DNA of 64,000 nucleotides from Bugulina stolonifera (Eukaryota; Bryozoa; Gymnolaemata; Cheilostomatida; Bugulidae). The notes under the pieces are model-generated. The model was not told the DNA's origin and searched no databases. It saw nothing but the letters and a program-made list of their open reading frames with translations. A program made the translations under genes and the position numbers. Where the stretch lies: assembly GCA_935421135.1 (NCBI GenBank), contig OW285189.1:24430298-24494297 (forward strand), read 5' to 3'. Shown in pieces: positions 22,342 through 34,759 of the stretch; the stretch's first letter is position 1; each line of letters begins with the position of its first letter.

Positions 22342-25306
22342 ATGGTACTGAAGGTTCTACTCATCTCATTTACTATTCTATCTCTCACTGCAGCGAGTGG
22401 TTACTATGGTAAATATAATACAGTTTATTTTATTACACAGCTACTTTGTACGATATAGTTTCTTATACATGCTAGTTCTTACAGATATGCATGTACAGCT
22501 TTATACAGTCATGTATGTCTGTGTCTGTTGTTTATTCAGATTCAGGTCCAAGCTCAAGTTTAAGTCCAACTCCAAGTTCAATTCCAAGTTCAACTCCAAG
22601 TTCAACCGAACCAACATGTACACCGTGTATAGCAGATCTATGTAGGTTTGCTCCACCGTTCCACTACTCTTGTCCTAATGGTCACATACGGGATGGCTGT
22701 GGGTGCGTAAAGAGCTGCCAGTGTGGTAAATTTATACGAACTTGTTAAAATACATGATAATATATGGTACATTTTGTACATGCATATATAATATAATACA
22801 AGACGTATTGTGCGTTTACATATTAATATGTACACGCACTATACGTCCAGTAATATATAAACGTAATATAGGACATATGGTACATGTACATATTATTATA
22901 TACATGTATATATAATACAAGATGTATGATACATGTACATATTATATAATATAAGACGTAGGGTACATGTACGTACATGTACATATTTTATAATACAGGA
23001 CGTATGGTACATGTACATATTATATACATGTATATATAATACAGGACATATGGTACATGTACATGAATATATTATAACACAGGACGTATGGTACATGTAC
23101 ATATTATATAATACAAGACGTATGGTACACGCACACAGCTACATGCAGCTACATACTCATGCAGCTCAGTGTACAGTACTATAGTAATGTCGTTAAAAAC
23201 TAAGACAATGTTGTACTTGTACGTGTTGAGCATAAGCCATACATTAAGCCAGAATGAGAGTTTATAATGAGTGTTATATTCAGCAGGTAAACACACTCTA
23301 ATTTCAGTGCGAAACAGTGTGCAGTCCTTGAAAGTTTCATGACCATGTTTACTCACGCTGGTACCAATCATAAACAAACAATGCTAAAGTATCTCATGTC
23401 TACATTAATGTGTTTTTATGATATTTGATAGAAAGTAGGGCTTATGAATTCAACTCACAAAATAATAATCAAATTCCATCTTTATTTGTTGCTTGCTTGA
23501 GATAGTGTTACTATTTTGCTGAGCAATGTAACAATAAGACAAATCCTAGTGTCGTGCAGCACTAATCAATCTATGTCAAATCAAACAAGGTCGCCATTAT
23601 TATGACATACTATTGGGTGAGTAACAGTTTATATAATTTCTGTTTATTATGTTTCTATAGATGGATGTCCACCTGTTCAAGAACAACTTCGATGCGAGTA
23701 TGGAAGGAAAGCTGACGAAAATGGCTGCCCACTAAACAAGTGTAGTAAGTTTTCACTCGACCGTGTAGTAACTAAGTACTGTATGTACTAGACATTCATC
23801 CCCATACGTAGTAACCATGGCCACGATATATTGCAATACAGGTATGTTATGCATGTCTCGTTTCAGACCCTCCACCTTGTGAGTTTGCTATAGACTGTGC
23901 AGCAAAGATTTGTCCAGCTGAGTTTGGAACTGCTGTTGATAACAACAACTGTCCACTTAGAGGATGTCCTTGTCAAGGAGCTGCCGGTAAGTCCACAATC
24001 CACCTCACTATACAAAATATACAAAAACTTTGGTCTATAAGTGATGAAAAATTTTAAAACTGAAATGTAGTATGATGTAATAGTTGACAGAACAAGTAAT
24101 ACGAGGACAAGTAATACGAGGACAAGTAATACGAGAACAAGTAATACGAGAACAAGTAATACGAGTAACATAAACAGAAATATCTGCAGAGTTCACAACT
24201 TTACCATTCAGTTTTTATTTATGAACCTCTCTCTGTATTTTCCAATAGAAGGCACTAGCTGCTACATCTAGCAAATAATGCTGTACCTTTCAACATGACA
24301 TATAATGAACATGCCACACCATGCATGGAGTATACTACTGTATGTTACACGTTGTAGACTGCCCAGCAGTTAATAACTGTGATATTGACTGCTCTAACAG
24401 AGGTGGATACAGACTAGATAGTCACAACTGTGTCACTTGTCAGTGTGGTGAGTAGATGGCGTATAACAACACACATTGCAATGTAATCAATGTGAGGGTA
24501 GTGGAAAGGAGATGAAATCTGTTACTTCCATCAGCAAATGCTCTTTTTTCAAAAATCTCCCTTTCATGTAGTAGTCAAGGTAAACACCGTAGAGTTATTG
24601 TATCTCTGAATTCCACTAGTAACTACATGTAGCTACTCTGTCATACTCAAAAGACCTCATGACCAGATAGATTCTTAAACCAGATGCCTTTTTACTACAA
24701 AAAAGTGGAAAGTAGATTATATGATGGAATTGCAACAACAAGGAGAGCACAACTCTACATTTCTCATCCTTAAACAAAGATATCGAAAACCATGTAGTAT
24801 CAAGTGATATTTCATCCACTGCTATAAAATAATGTATATTCAATATTGGGTTAACACAGGCTAGACCTACATGTACAACGATAGATTTTAGTAAATATCA
24901 ATTTATAGTTATCCCCTCTTCCTTGGAGAGAGGAAAACTTTGCATAATAATCTAAGAATCGTAAATTAGCAGCTTTATAGTAGTTTTATGAATGTTGTTT
25001 GTTCTCGAAGCTAGGTGTATAGTCTTAGAGATTATATACGTGATTTTTAATTTCAGTGATTAGATATCTACATATTATTATATATGTATGATGAAACATT
25101 TGAGGAACCCGTAGTTTTACCTGTAAATTATAATGATACCATTTTCCACAATTATTTTAGGAAACGACAACGGCTCAGGTAGTTGTCCTAAGCCTAAACA
25201 TGTGAGAGGGGGAAAACAATGCAACGATGATGACGATTGCAGACGCCACCAGATGTGCTGTCATAACAACAGAAGGAGGAAGGTATGCTCCTCGCCATAT
25301 TATTAA
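22342..25306 (+). CDS. secreted antistasin/WAP-like cysteine-rich protein 1
   Basis: A likely secreted protease inhibitor, by family resemblance. Exons are 22342-22408, 22540-22725, 23661-23744, 23867-23986, 24358-24447 and 25161-25306, about 230 residues. Exon 1 is the signal peptide (MVLKVLLISFTILSLTAASG). Exon 2 carries a Ser/Pro linker and an 8-Cys module ending DGCGCVKSCQCG. Exon 3 (GRKADENGCPL) has 4 Cys. Exon 4 (CAAKICPAEFGTAVD, RGCPCQG) and exon 5 (CDIDCSNRGGYRLD, CVTCQC) have 6 Cys each, with the antistasin pattern G-x3-D-x2-C-x2-C-x-C. Exon 6 is a WAP-like module around CNDDDDCRRHQMCC and ends SSPYY. All internal introns are phase 1. A 3' UTR intron follows the stop, and the last exon carries AATAAA at 25441. 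A 15-bp repeat lies in intron 4 (24090-24170). The fold is clear, but the inhibited protease is unknown. Confidence 0.88.
24090..24170. repeat. 15-bp repeat, 5 copies, in intron 4 of antistasin-like gene 1
   Basis: The unit is GRACAAGTAATACGA in tandem. The open frame on the minus strand (VLLVL repeats) is a by-product. Confidence 0.85.
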
Positions 25307-25440
25307 GGTAAGTTACCATCCCAACGTATTCCACCATACAATGTATTTCCTAGAGATATACTTACACCTCTACACTATAAGCATGAAAGGATACGGAGAG
25401 TCTTATTTCAATGTAATGTTGTTTTATTACAGGAGCTACG

Positions 25441-25446
25441 AATAAA
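25441..25446 (+). terminator. polyadenylation signal of antistasin-like gene 1
   Basis: AATAAA lies 8 bp into the inferred last exon (acceptor ATTACAG at 25427-25433) and about 135 bp after the stop codon. Confidence 0.75.
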
Positions 25447-25834
25447 GACTCGGCTTTATTAACCTCTTGCAAAAGATCATAACTTATGTATTTTAATCTA
25501 AAAGATAATATATTTCGCTTTCAAAACTATTTCGTAACTTGATTACTCAATAATTTTTGTTCGTTTTGTGCAATAATACAAAATTGATTGCCCAGAAAGA
25601 CTGTGTTCTTGCTGATTACAATATGTAGTGGTAGAAGTTAGTGAATGTTGTGTGGAGTTGTCATGTCATGCAATCATTTGACCTACATTGTATAGTATAA
25701 ATTGGATGATTACATGTCGATGTATGTAGACTGCTAATCTCAGCAGCTAGACTTACTGTCATTACCAGTATCTACTCCTTTGTCTGTCTCTGTCAAACAA
25801 TGTGACTTGAAGAAGTTTGTCTGGAGTATCAGCC

Positions 25835-26125
25835 ATGTTTCTGTTTACCTGGATGTGCTAGACTCTAGTCATCTGTTTACCTGGATGTGCTAGACTCTAG
25901 TCATCTGTTTACCTGGATGTGCTAGACTCTAGTCATCTGTTTACCTGGATGTGCTAGACTCTAGTCATCTGTTTACCTGGATATGCTAGACTCTAGTCAT
26001 CTGTTTACCTGGATGTGCTAGACTCTAGTCATCTGTTTACCTGGATATGCTAGACTCTAGTCATCTGTTTACCTGGATGTGCTAGACTCTAGTCATCTGT
26101 TTACCTGGATGTGCTAGACTAGTCA
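25835..26125. repeat. 32-bp minisatellite, about 9 copies
   Basis: The unit contains CTGTTTACCTGGATGTGCTA and GACTCTAGTCAT. Occasional units carry GGATATG instead of GGATGTG. It is intergenic. Confidence 0.92.
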
Positions 26126-26283
26126 TCAGAAAAAACAAGTAGTGCTGTATTTGGTGATTCAATTTGAGAAAAAATAAAACACATGATGAATTTGATTCAT
26201 GACATGGTGCAAGGTTGTATACATGTACAACATGTAATAATATTAATAATATAAAGGCCATCATCGACATGTTTGGCACAACA

Positions 26284-26284
26284 T

Positions 26285-26317
<33 letters not shown>

Positions 26318-26332
26318 AATATAATAATAATA
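26284..26332. repeat. (ATA)n microsatellite
   Basis: About 15 copies of ATA/AAT with two interruptions. Confidence 0.9.
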
Positions 26333-27482
26333 CATGAACATGATATATAAAATTCTTTATTCATGGGTATACTCTATTGACAATAGTTAGGAGTAGCTCT
26401 CTATCAATCTACATTATCTATGCCCAAAAGAAGAAAATAGGTAGAGAGAGGACAACTTCTGATTATGAACACTAGTGTTCATCAATACCTATCAATGGCT
26501 TTATTACATATAAGTAATTGTAACAAATATAACAACTTTTGTATCAGCTTACATCAGCATAAACAATCTTATCATTACCATTTCTTTAATTTCCAATCCG
26601 GCGAACAGAAAGACAAAGATATTAAGAGATCTACTTAGTACTTACTTTTCTGTTTAGAGTCGATAATGTACATAATGTACATCCCTACTATGCCGGCAAC
26701 GTAATAGAGAATAGTATATGCATGTAGCTCAGTAGCATATGTAAGGTTGGATCCACTTTCTAGAAACACCACCACCAACCACCACCACCAGGGTGTACTT
26801 AGGTAGAAATTCTAGCATTCTAACCATACCTCTGACCTCGGTCTCATCATTATTAGGCTCTGAGCATGATAGTTGATCTACTCACTGTACATCAATACCA
26901 GGAGAAAGGAAAATACCTGCATGCTCATGTCACCTGTCTTGGTTCAATCATTCTAAATATCTAATAAGGAAATGCATGCTGGAATGTTCAACTCTTAATG
27001 GCTCCTCCTGTCGTGGGTAGAAGAGCTATTCATACTCCATAATTTCCATATTATTATATAAACATTTTATAAATTTGGAGAGATTAGTGTGTTTTTGGCA
27101 AATACATTGTTTCCCAATCATTCAAATGTCACAGTAGGATACCAGTCTGTACAAACCTACGCAAGGATGGATAAGCCTCTCTAGACAGATATGTTAATGT
27201 AAATGATTGATATGTTTATACTGTACTATATTATATTCTCTATCAGTCTCTGGTTCAATCACCCAAATAAGGAAAGAAGACCACAGGTAGGCTACTTACT
27301 ATACCGACAGAGGAAAGACAACTCCCAGCGCTGTCCAACATTTCTTTTAAACTACATGTAAATCCATGCGCTCATACATGATGAACTAAATTCAGTTAGT
27401 CTCTGACTTCATGATAAGGTAAATATTAGTGTTCTAATTTACAGAGGGAAGATTTTTAACTGAACAACATTTGCGTGTAATT

Positions 27483-28264
27483 AGAACTGGGTCCAAGTCA
27501 TAGATACGCCTGCCCTGAGATGCGAAAGCGCTGAAGGTTCAGGGTTCGAATCCCGCTGATGTCTACTGACTACTGGGTCTTTGTACCACAGGTGTGCTCC
27601 GACCTGCCTACAAACTGAGAGCAAAAAACTTGGCGCGGCCATTGAAGCCTTGTATGTGCACCAGCAATTCTATTTATGTCACAAGTCGACTAGACTTGGA
27701 CTTGGCACTTGCTGACCTGACAGCAGTCAGAGTATATCAGGATAAGTGTAGTGTAAGTGTAGTGCAAGTGTAGTGCAAGTGTAGTGTAAGTGTAGTGCAA
27801 GTGTAGTGCAAGTGTAGTGCAGGTGTAGTGCAGGTGTAGTGCAAGTGTAGTGCAGGTGTAGTGCAGGCGTAGTGCAGGTGTAGTGCAGGTGTAGTGCAAG
27901 TGTAGTGCAAGTGTAGTGCAAGTGTCGTGCAGGTGTAGTGCAAGTGTAGTGCAAGTGTAGTGCAAGTAGTGTAAGGTATAAAATGTACACTACGACAAGA
28001 GCTACATTATTTTGCAATTGCAGGGCTGGCTAGTGGACACTCTGCATCATGTACATGTTATGGCATGGTTTTACAAGGATTTGGAATGCCTGATGTTTTA
28101 GAAAACATAAAATTTTTTTGAAGTTGTCTCTCTCTTGACTTGCATTTCCACTTGACTTGACTTGACTTGACTTGAGGCAGCACTGACTTGACTTTGGCTT
28201 GCCTTCAAAAGTTTAGAAATGACTTGACTTGTTGACTTGAAGTTCGACTTAGACCCAGCTCTGT
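27483..28264. mobile_element. non-autonomous hAT-like element, copy 1
   Basis: The terminal inverted repeats are AGAACTGGGTCCAAGTC (left) and the complement of GACCCAGCTCTG (right). An exact 8-bp duplication GTGTAATT flanks the element at 27475-27482 and 28265-28272. An 8-bp duplication and CAGAG-type ends are typical of hAT transposons. The interior holds a SINE-like B-box segment (AGGGTTCGAATCCC near 27540), an 11-bp minisatellite and (CTTGA)n tracts. No transposase frame is present. The interior right half matches the copy at 41064-41956. Confidence 0.75.
27745..27970. repeat. 11-bp minisatellite, about 20 copies, inside the hAT-like element
   Basis: The unit is AGTGTAGTGCA with R variants. 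Minus-strand open frames (LHYTCTT repeats) come from the repeat. Confidence 0.9.
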
Positions 28265-28731
28265 GTGTAATTATGCTACAATGACGTATATTAATTAATT
28301 TAAACACAAAACCCTTTACCATCTGTAACTAGTGATAGTGATGATTGCAATCTGATAGCTATACAATGCAATTCATTATAATTTACCAAGTTGTCATTCT
28401 CCGTAACCAAAAAGCTTGTTTCATATTAAAGAGGCCAGCTGACTACATTCTCGTTGAGCTGCCAGCAGAAGCAGTTACCTGAGTTGTATATGTGGCATGT
28501 CAAGCTAATACAGGTTCATGAAACTTACATGTGCAATAAGCTGTCTTACAGGAAAACCTTTCAAATTTGAATATTCCACCAATAATATGGCAGAAACTTG
28601 TTGATCTTGCCAAAATGCTATACAGCCAATACTGTGAATTAAAATCATCACAACTTTTCTCAGTTGAATAAATTATTTTGTAAACTCAAATGATTCACGA
28701 GGTGACAAGAGGGAGTTGAGGATGTGAAGAG

Positions 28732-28739
28732 TATATAAG
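28732..28739 (+). promoter_or_regulatory. TATA box of antistasin-like gene 2
   Basis: TATATAAG lies in the conserved block. The whole interval from about 28660 through exon 1 is nearly identical to 36495-36739 upstream of gene 3, including the 5' UTR, which indicates recent duplication or gene conversion. Confidence 0.85.
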
Positions 28740-28836
28740 AGGGAGGCTGTAGCTAGACTCTACAGTTGGTGAGTACACATGCTACATAGACACACATAGA
28801 CATATACAGCTACTGTATACACTACATAATATCATC

Positions 28837-31338
28837 ATGGTACTGAAGGTTTTACTCATCTCCTTTACTGTTCTATCTCTCACCACAGCAAGTGGTTACT
28901 ATGGTAAATATAATACAGTTTATTTTACCCAGTTACATGTATATTATTATTAATAAAAATGTTATAGTGTTTTTCAAAATAATAATATTGTCCCTGTATT
29001 ATAATAATAATTTAATCTGTATATTGTAGTCATTATGTTTCATGTCCTTGCAGTTCAACATGTTTTACCATATACATGTACATACTGCACGTTATGCATT
29101 TATTTGCATCCATGTACATGTACCATGTACATGTACATGTATATGTACAACATGGTACATATACATGTATAATTATGTGCATGTACATGTGTTTACTTAC
29201 ACATGTTACAAGAGTGTAACAGTACTTATGTTTGTGTAGCTCCAGCTCCTACTACCCAACCAACACCACCAACATGTGGCCCATGCCCAGTAAATGATTG
29301 CGGATTCAGACCATTTGAGTTTAGATACACGTGTCCCAATGGTAACATTCTGGACAGATGTGGATGTGCAGAGAGCTGTCAGTGTGGTATGTACCTCCCA
29401 TGGCTGCCTATGTAGTATTTATATATCTATCCCATGGCTGCCTATGTAGTATTTATATATCTATCCCATGGCTGCCTATGCAGTATTTATATATCTACCC
29501 CATGGCTGCCTATGTAGTATCTATATATCTACCCCATGGCTGCCTATGTAGTATTTATATATCTATCCCATGGCTGCCTATGTAGTATTTACATTTATAT
29601 ATCTATCCCATGGGAATGTTTGATAAGACGTTAGGTAAAATGGTTGAAACATAAAAATATTATATTATAAAAATCTGCACTGCGTAACTAAAAAGGAAAA
29701 TTTAGTGTCTTGTTGGTTCGTCTTTTGATGATGAAATTGTCTACAGTTTATGCTAAATAACGGCGGCTAAAACATCTCTCTACTATAAAATTATTCATAA
29801 AATAATCTTTTTACTGATGTCCACTAGAATACAGGATTGTTCAAATCATGTAATATAGATTTATAATTCACAGATGGGTGCCGCCCATTCGATCTTAACC
29901 TTCCTTGTGAACATGGAAAGAAGACAGACTCAAAGGGATGCCCACTGAGTATTTGCAGTAAGTATCTACCAGTATATGTTTATATAGGACTACTTTGTGA
30001 AATAGAATAATGATTATATATCATACTTTGTACTGTATACAATCATGTAGCAATAGATGTCTCTGTATATACATTACATGTACAATTATATACAGGTATA
30101 TCGTTATGGTCAGCTCTGTGTAAAGTGGGTCAGCTCTGTGTAAAGTGTGACCGTAGAGCATCCACTCCCATACGTAGTAACCATGGCCACAGTATATTGT
30201 AATACAGGTACTTTATTACACACATGACTTTGTGTTGTTTCAGACCCTCCACCTTGTGAGTTTGCTATAGACTGTGCAGCAGTAACTTGTCTAGCTGAGT
30301 TTGGAACTGCTGTTGATAGCAAGAACTGTCCACTTAGAGGATGTCCTTGTCAAGGTGCTGCCAGTAAGTTGACGTTGATGTGATGTCATTGATAAGAGTT
30401 GGTCAAGTGGAAATAACCCTAGTCCTAGTCCTGACAAAATTGAAGTATATTGAGGAAGAACACAAGGAAAGCGTGCATTCAGTTTGGGATTAAACTGTAG
30501 TGTCAGTCTAACAGATCAACCTAACATAGCAGTACAAGCAAACAGGCGGGATTTCATTTATACACAGGGCCTATTATGTTAATACATGTGTAATATATTT
30601 GTTGCAGACTGTCCAGCAGTTAATAACTGTGATATCGACTGCTCTAAGAGAGGTGGATACAGACTAGACCGTCACAACTGTGTCACTTGTCAGTGTGGTG
30701 AGTATTTACTGGTTAAATATGGTGTTATTTTAGTGAAAATTATCTTATCGCGATGATAAACTGCGTAAGTTTTTGTGAGATACGCAGTAACAAAAAAGTC
30801 AAAGTTTGATTTTATGCAACTATCGTAATAAGCCTTATAACTACAAGTTATACCTCCATTGTAAAACAGTGACATGTTATTACTAATGCCCTGTTATGTT
30901 ATCATTATTCTACATTGTAGCTAATAAGCCAGGTAGCTGTCCTAAATTTGGAGCTTGGGGTAGCAAGGTATGCTCCAGTGACTATGATTGCAAAGGTGAC
31001 CAAAAGTGCTGCAAAGTCAACCCTTACTACCCAGGCCAGAAAAGATGCCATGGTTCCTCCTACTCAGGGTAAGGTACACTTCATGTTACGGTTTACTGCC
31101 ACTTCAAAAGTGCTGTGTGCATTACTACATTATCACATTATACTGTTGGAGACGGCAGTTGCAATTATACATGCGCTTCACGTAAAGCTCATGTAGAAGG
31201 AGTCGTCTTCTCTCACTCTTCAATCTGATTGGCTCAACCGAGAACATGTTTGTGCCAATATGAAATATAAACACTGCACTGTTGGATGTTTCTACTCTTT
31301 TCTATATTACAATGTATGCATCTCTTTACAGGTACTAG
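28837..31338 (+). CDS. secreted antistasin/WAP-like cysteine-rich protein 2
   Basis: A paralogue of the genes on either side, about 220 residues. Exons are 28837-28903, 29240-29386, 29874-29957, 30244-30363, 30608-30697, 30921-31068 and 31332-31338. Exon 1 is a signal peptide (MVLKVLLISFTVLSLTTASG). Exon 2 has a Thr/Pro linker (APAPTTQPTPPT) and an 8-Cys module with NGNILDRCGCAESCQCG. Exon 3 contains the KKTDSKGCPLSIC module. Exons 4 and 5 are 6-Cys antistasin-like modules. Exon 6 is the WAP-like module (CSSDYDCKGDQKCC). Exon 6 ends at donor GG|GTAAGG and splices to GTACTAG, giving the C-terminus SGY. If the intron were retained, the frame would stop at once (GGG TAA). AATAAA lies at 31429. 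Exon 4 has VTCLAEFG where the paralogues have KICPAEFG. Confidence 0.88.
29397..29615. repeat. 34-bp minisatellite, about 6 copies, in intron 2 of antistasin-like gene 2
   Basis: The unit contains CCCATGGCTGCCTATGTAGT and ATTTATATATCTAT. It begins about 10 bp after the exon 2 donor, so the donor itself is not duplicated. Confidence 0.92.
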
Positions 31339-31428
31339 AGAGCTGAATCCACTTCACACTCTGTAACTTCCTCCAGAAGAATTCGGTTTCCTATTGAAAG
31401 GCTTGCCTAAGGTCTAAGGATGAGCTAA

Positions 31429-31434
31429 AATAAA
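31429..31434 (+). terminator. polyadenylation signal of antistasin-like gene 2
   Basis: AATAAA lies about 90 bp after the spliced stop codon. Confidence 0.75.
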
Positions 31435-32212
31435 GTGGGACGGGCATTATTAGTATAATGGGAATCACTCTGTGTAAAATTGGACATTCTCTTTATTTGC
31501 ATAACTTACTTTTATTATTGTATAAATACATTTTTGTTACATCAAAATATATTTACATGATGACTAAAAACCCTGTGTTCTTGGTAACATAATAGCCGAG
31601 TTACTGTTGCTCTAAATAGCGAAGACCTTGGCATAGGGAGCAGCTGTCCATGCAGACAAAAATGTTTAATATATACGAGTATATGCTTATTTAACTGATT
31701 TAATTGACGTTGAAATATTCATATTAATCCAATACTATAATAATAATAACACCATCCTAGTAACTATTACCTAGTTTAGTTAGTTTGCTAATCCTGGAGC
31801 ATTTAAAACTCATAAACAGTATCTGCTTTTAGGGTGATTGTCATTCTTTACACAATGTATTATAGGCAGCTGATTTTGTACCTGGTTATTGAAATTTGCA
31901 GTTTCTAACATCCTCCCCAAGAACCACAGAAATATATCTCACTTGTACCATATGAAGAGTTATGATGGGACTTCCTTAGTAACAGGGGCTATGAGACACC
32001 ATTGCTTAGTAACAGGAGCTATGAGACATCATTGCTTTGTCCATTGGGATTAGATTGATTGATTACTTAGCTTTGGAAGAAACGTATAATAGCTTTGGTA
32101 ACTTACCAAATTTGGAAGAAATAGGGAGCTTTTAACAAAGTAGGAGCAGTGTTAGTTACAATATCTGGGGACTACTTTGTGAATATGTAATAACTTATGA
32201 TTGTTGTAGACC

Positions 32213-32290
32213 AGGGCTGGCCAAAGTTTTTTTGAAGTGGGCCAAATTTAGAATTCCCCTACTTGAGGTGGGCCACTCTATTTTTATTTC
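32213..32290. mobile_element. possible hAT-type transposon terminus
   Basis: CAGGGCTGGCCAAAGTTTTT followed by GAAGTGGGCCAAATTT resembles the well-known ends of hAT elements (CAGGGGTGGGCAAAC type). No matching right terminus was found, so it may be a fragment. Confidence 0.4.
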
Positions 32291-32582
32291 AATTAAATAT
32301 ACATTGTAGTTGAACATAAAATTAAGCGGTTGACGATGTTGATGCTTACATGTTCACTCAACAGAGGACAACCAAAAAGAGCAAATTATTAGTCAGTATT
32401 AATATACAATTTGACCTGCCAGTATTTGGAAATAGTGATAAATATAACCTCTATCTAATTACACAGCTACTCAAAAAATATTTTTTAAGTACATTGAACT
32501 TTAAAAACTATTTTAAATGCACTTATACTATGCATGCTCTGAGAAGTATATGTGTATGTGTAGGTGAAGATGTACGTCTAGC

Positions 32583-33543
32583 TGTAGGTATAGGTGAAAG
32601 TATAGGTGTAGGTATAGGTGTAGGTAGGTGTAGGTATAGGTGTAGGTATAGGTGTAGGTATAGGTGTAGGTATAGGTGTAGGTATAGGTGTAAGTATAGG
32701 TGTAGGTATAGGTGTAGGTAGGTGTAGGTATAGGTGTAGGTATAGGTGTAGGTATAGGTGTTGGTATAGGTGTAGGTATAGGTGTAGGTATAGGTGTAGG
32801 TGTAGGTGTAGGAGTAGGTGTAGGTGTAGGTATAGGTGTAGGTATAGGTGTAGGTATAGGTGTAGGTATAGGTGTAGGTGTAGGTGTAGGAGTAGGTATA
32901 GGTGTAGGTATAGATGTTGGTATAGGTGTAGGTATAGGTATAGGTGTAGGTGTAGGTATAGGTATAGGTATAGGTATAGGTGTAGGTATAGGTATAGGTG
33001 TAGGTATAGGTGTAGGTATAGGTGTAGGTATAGGTGTAGGTATAGGTGTAGGTATAGGTGTAGGTATAGGTATAGGTATAGGTATAGGTGTAGGTATAGG
33101 TGTAGGTATAGGTATAGGTATAGGTGTAGGTGTAGGTATAGGTGTAGGTATAGGTATAGGTATAGGTGTAGGTATAGGTGTAGGTATAGGTGTAGGTATA
33201 GGTATAGGTATAGGTGTAGGTATAGGTGTAGGTATAGGTATAGGTATAGGTGTAGGTGTAGGTATAGGTGTAGGTATAGGTATAGGTATAGGTGTAGGTA
33301 TAGGTGTAGGTATAGGTGTAGGTATAGGTGTAGGTATAGGTGTAGGTATAGGTGTAGGTATAGGTGTAGGTGTAGGTGTAGGAGTAGGTATAGGTGTAGG
33401 TATAGGTGTTGGTATAGGTGTAGGTATAGGTATAGGTGTAGGTGTAGGTATAGGTATAGGTATAGGTATAGGTATAGGTATAGGTATAGGTGTAGGTATA
33501 GGTATAGGTATAGGTATAGGTATAGGTATAGGTATAGGTATAA

Positions 33544-33579
<36 letters not shown>

Positions 33580-34155
33580 GTGTTGGTATAGGTGTAGGTA
33601 TAGGTATAGGTGTAGGTGTTGGTATAGGTGTAGGTATAGGTATAGGTGTAGGTGTAGGTGTAGGTATAGGTATAGGTATAGGTATAGGTGTAGGTATAGG
33701 TATAGGTGTAGGTATAGGTGTAGGTATAGGTGTAGGTGTAGGTATAGGTATAGGTATAGGTATAGGTGTAGGTATAGGTATAGGTATAGGTGTAGGTGTA
33801 GGTATAGGTGTAGGTATAGGTGTAGGTATAGGTGTAGGTATAGGTGTAGGTATAGGTATAGGTGTAGGTATAGGTATAGGTATAGGTATAGGTATAGGTA
33901 TAGGTATAGGTATAGGTATAGGTATAGGTATAGGTATAAGTATAGGTATAAGTATATGTATATGTATAGGTGTTGGTATAGGTGTAGGTATAGGTATAGG
34001 TGTAGGTGTTGGTATAGGTGTAGGTATAGGTATAGGTATAGGTGTAGGTATAGGTGTAGGTATAGGTGTAGGTATAGGTGTAGGTATAGGTATAGGTATA
34101 GGTGTACGTGTGGTTGTGGGTATAGGCGTAGGTATAGGTGTACGTGTATTAGATG
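32583..34155. repeat. 1.57 kb hexanucleotide array (GTAGGT/ATAGGT)n
   Basis: About 260 copies of (A/G)TAGGT with rare TTGGT or ATATGT variants. The plus strand has virtually no C across the array. The longest open frame in the window (624 codons, minus strand, IPTP repeats) lies here and is a repeat artefact. Confidence 0.95.
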
Positions 34156-34490
34156 TGAATGTAGCTTGTAGGTGTATGCATAGCTGTAGGTGTATGCATA
34201 GCTGTAGGTGTATGCATAGCTGTAGGTGTATGCATAACTGTAGGTGTGTGCATAGCTGTAGGTGTATGCATGGCTGTAGGTGTATGCATGGCTGTAGGTG
34301 TATGCATGGCTGTAGGTGTATGCCCAGCTGTCGGGGTAGGTCTACCTGTAGCTGTAGGCGTAGTAGTTGCTGTAAATGTATGGGTAGCTGTATGTATAGC
34401 AATAGCTGTAGATGTACCTGTAATTGTAGATATAGGTGTACGTGTAGTTGTAAGTGTATGTGTAGGTGAACGGGTCGCTGTAGGTGTATG
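34156..34490. repeat. degenerate 18-bp continuation of the hexanucleotide array
   Basis: The first part is units of TAGGTGTATGCATAGCTG, grading into variants with GCTGTAG cores. It appears derived from the neighbouring array. Confidence 0.85.
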
Positions 34491-34759
34491 TGACAGATGA
34501 TATTTTTATTTACTAGTCATTATGGTCTTAAAGTATGTACATGACATCCTTAGTAGCCTATGCAAGTGTTGTGGATTGAGACTTGATCTGAATTTACTTT
34601 GTATGAAGTGTTGATTTGAGGAAGCAGATTTGCAATGGTAGGTTGCTGCAAACACAGTGAGTAGACATATTACCACACTGGTCAACTGAGAATACTCTTC
34701 CGCAGTAGTGGTCTTTATTTTCCTTGTTTAATAGCAGCGAATTTTTCTCTTAAAGTCTT

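Larger units (their letters stand above)
25447..27482. other. intergenic region, repeats only
   Basis: It holds a 32-bp minisatellite, an (ATA)n tract and half of an AGTTGTC-type hairpin near 26440. The rest shows no exon. A segment GATACCAGTCTGTACAAACC near 27140 recurs at about 35755, so it belongs to a dispersed repeat. Confidence 0.55.

Noticed and set aside
32528..34402. 624-codon open frame on the minus strand (IPTP repeats)
   Set aside because: It consists entirely of the hexanucleotide array, has no unique sequence or splice context, and other frames are open for the same reason.
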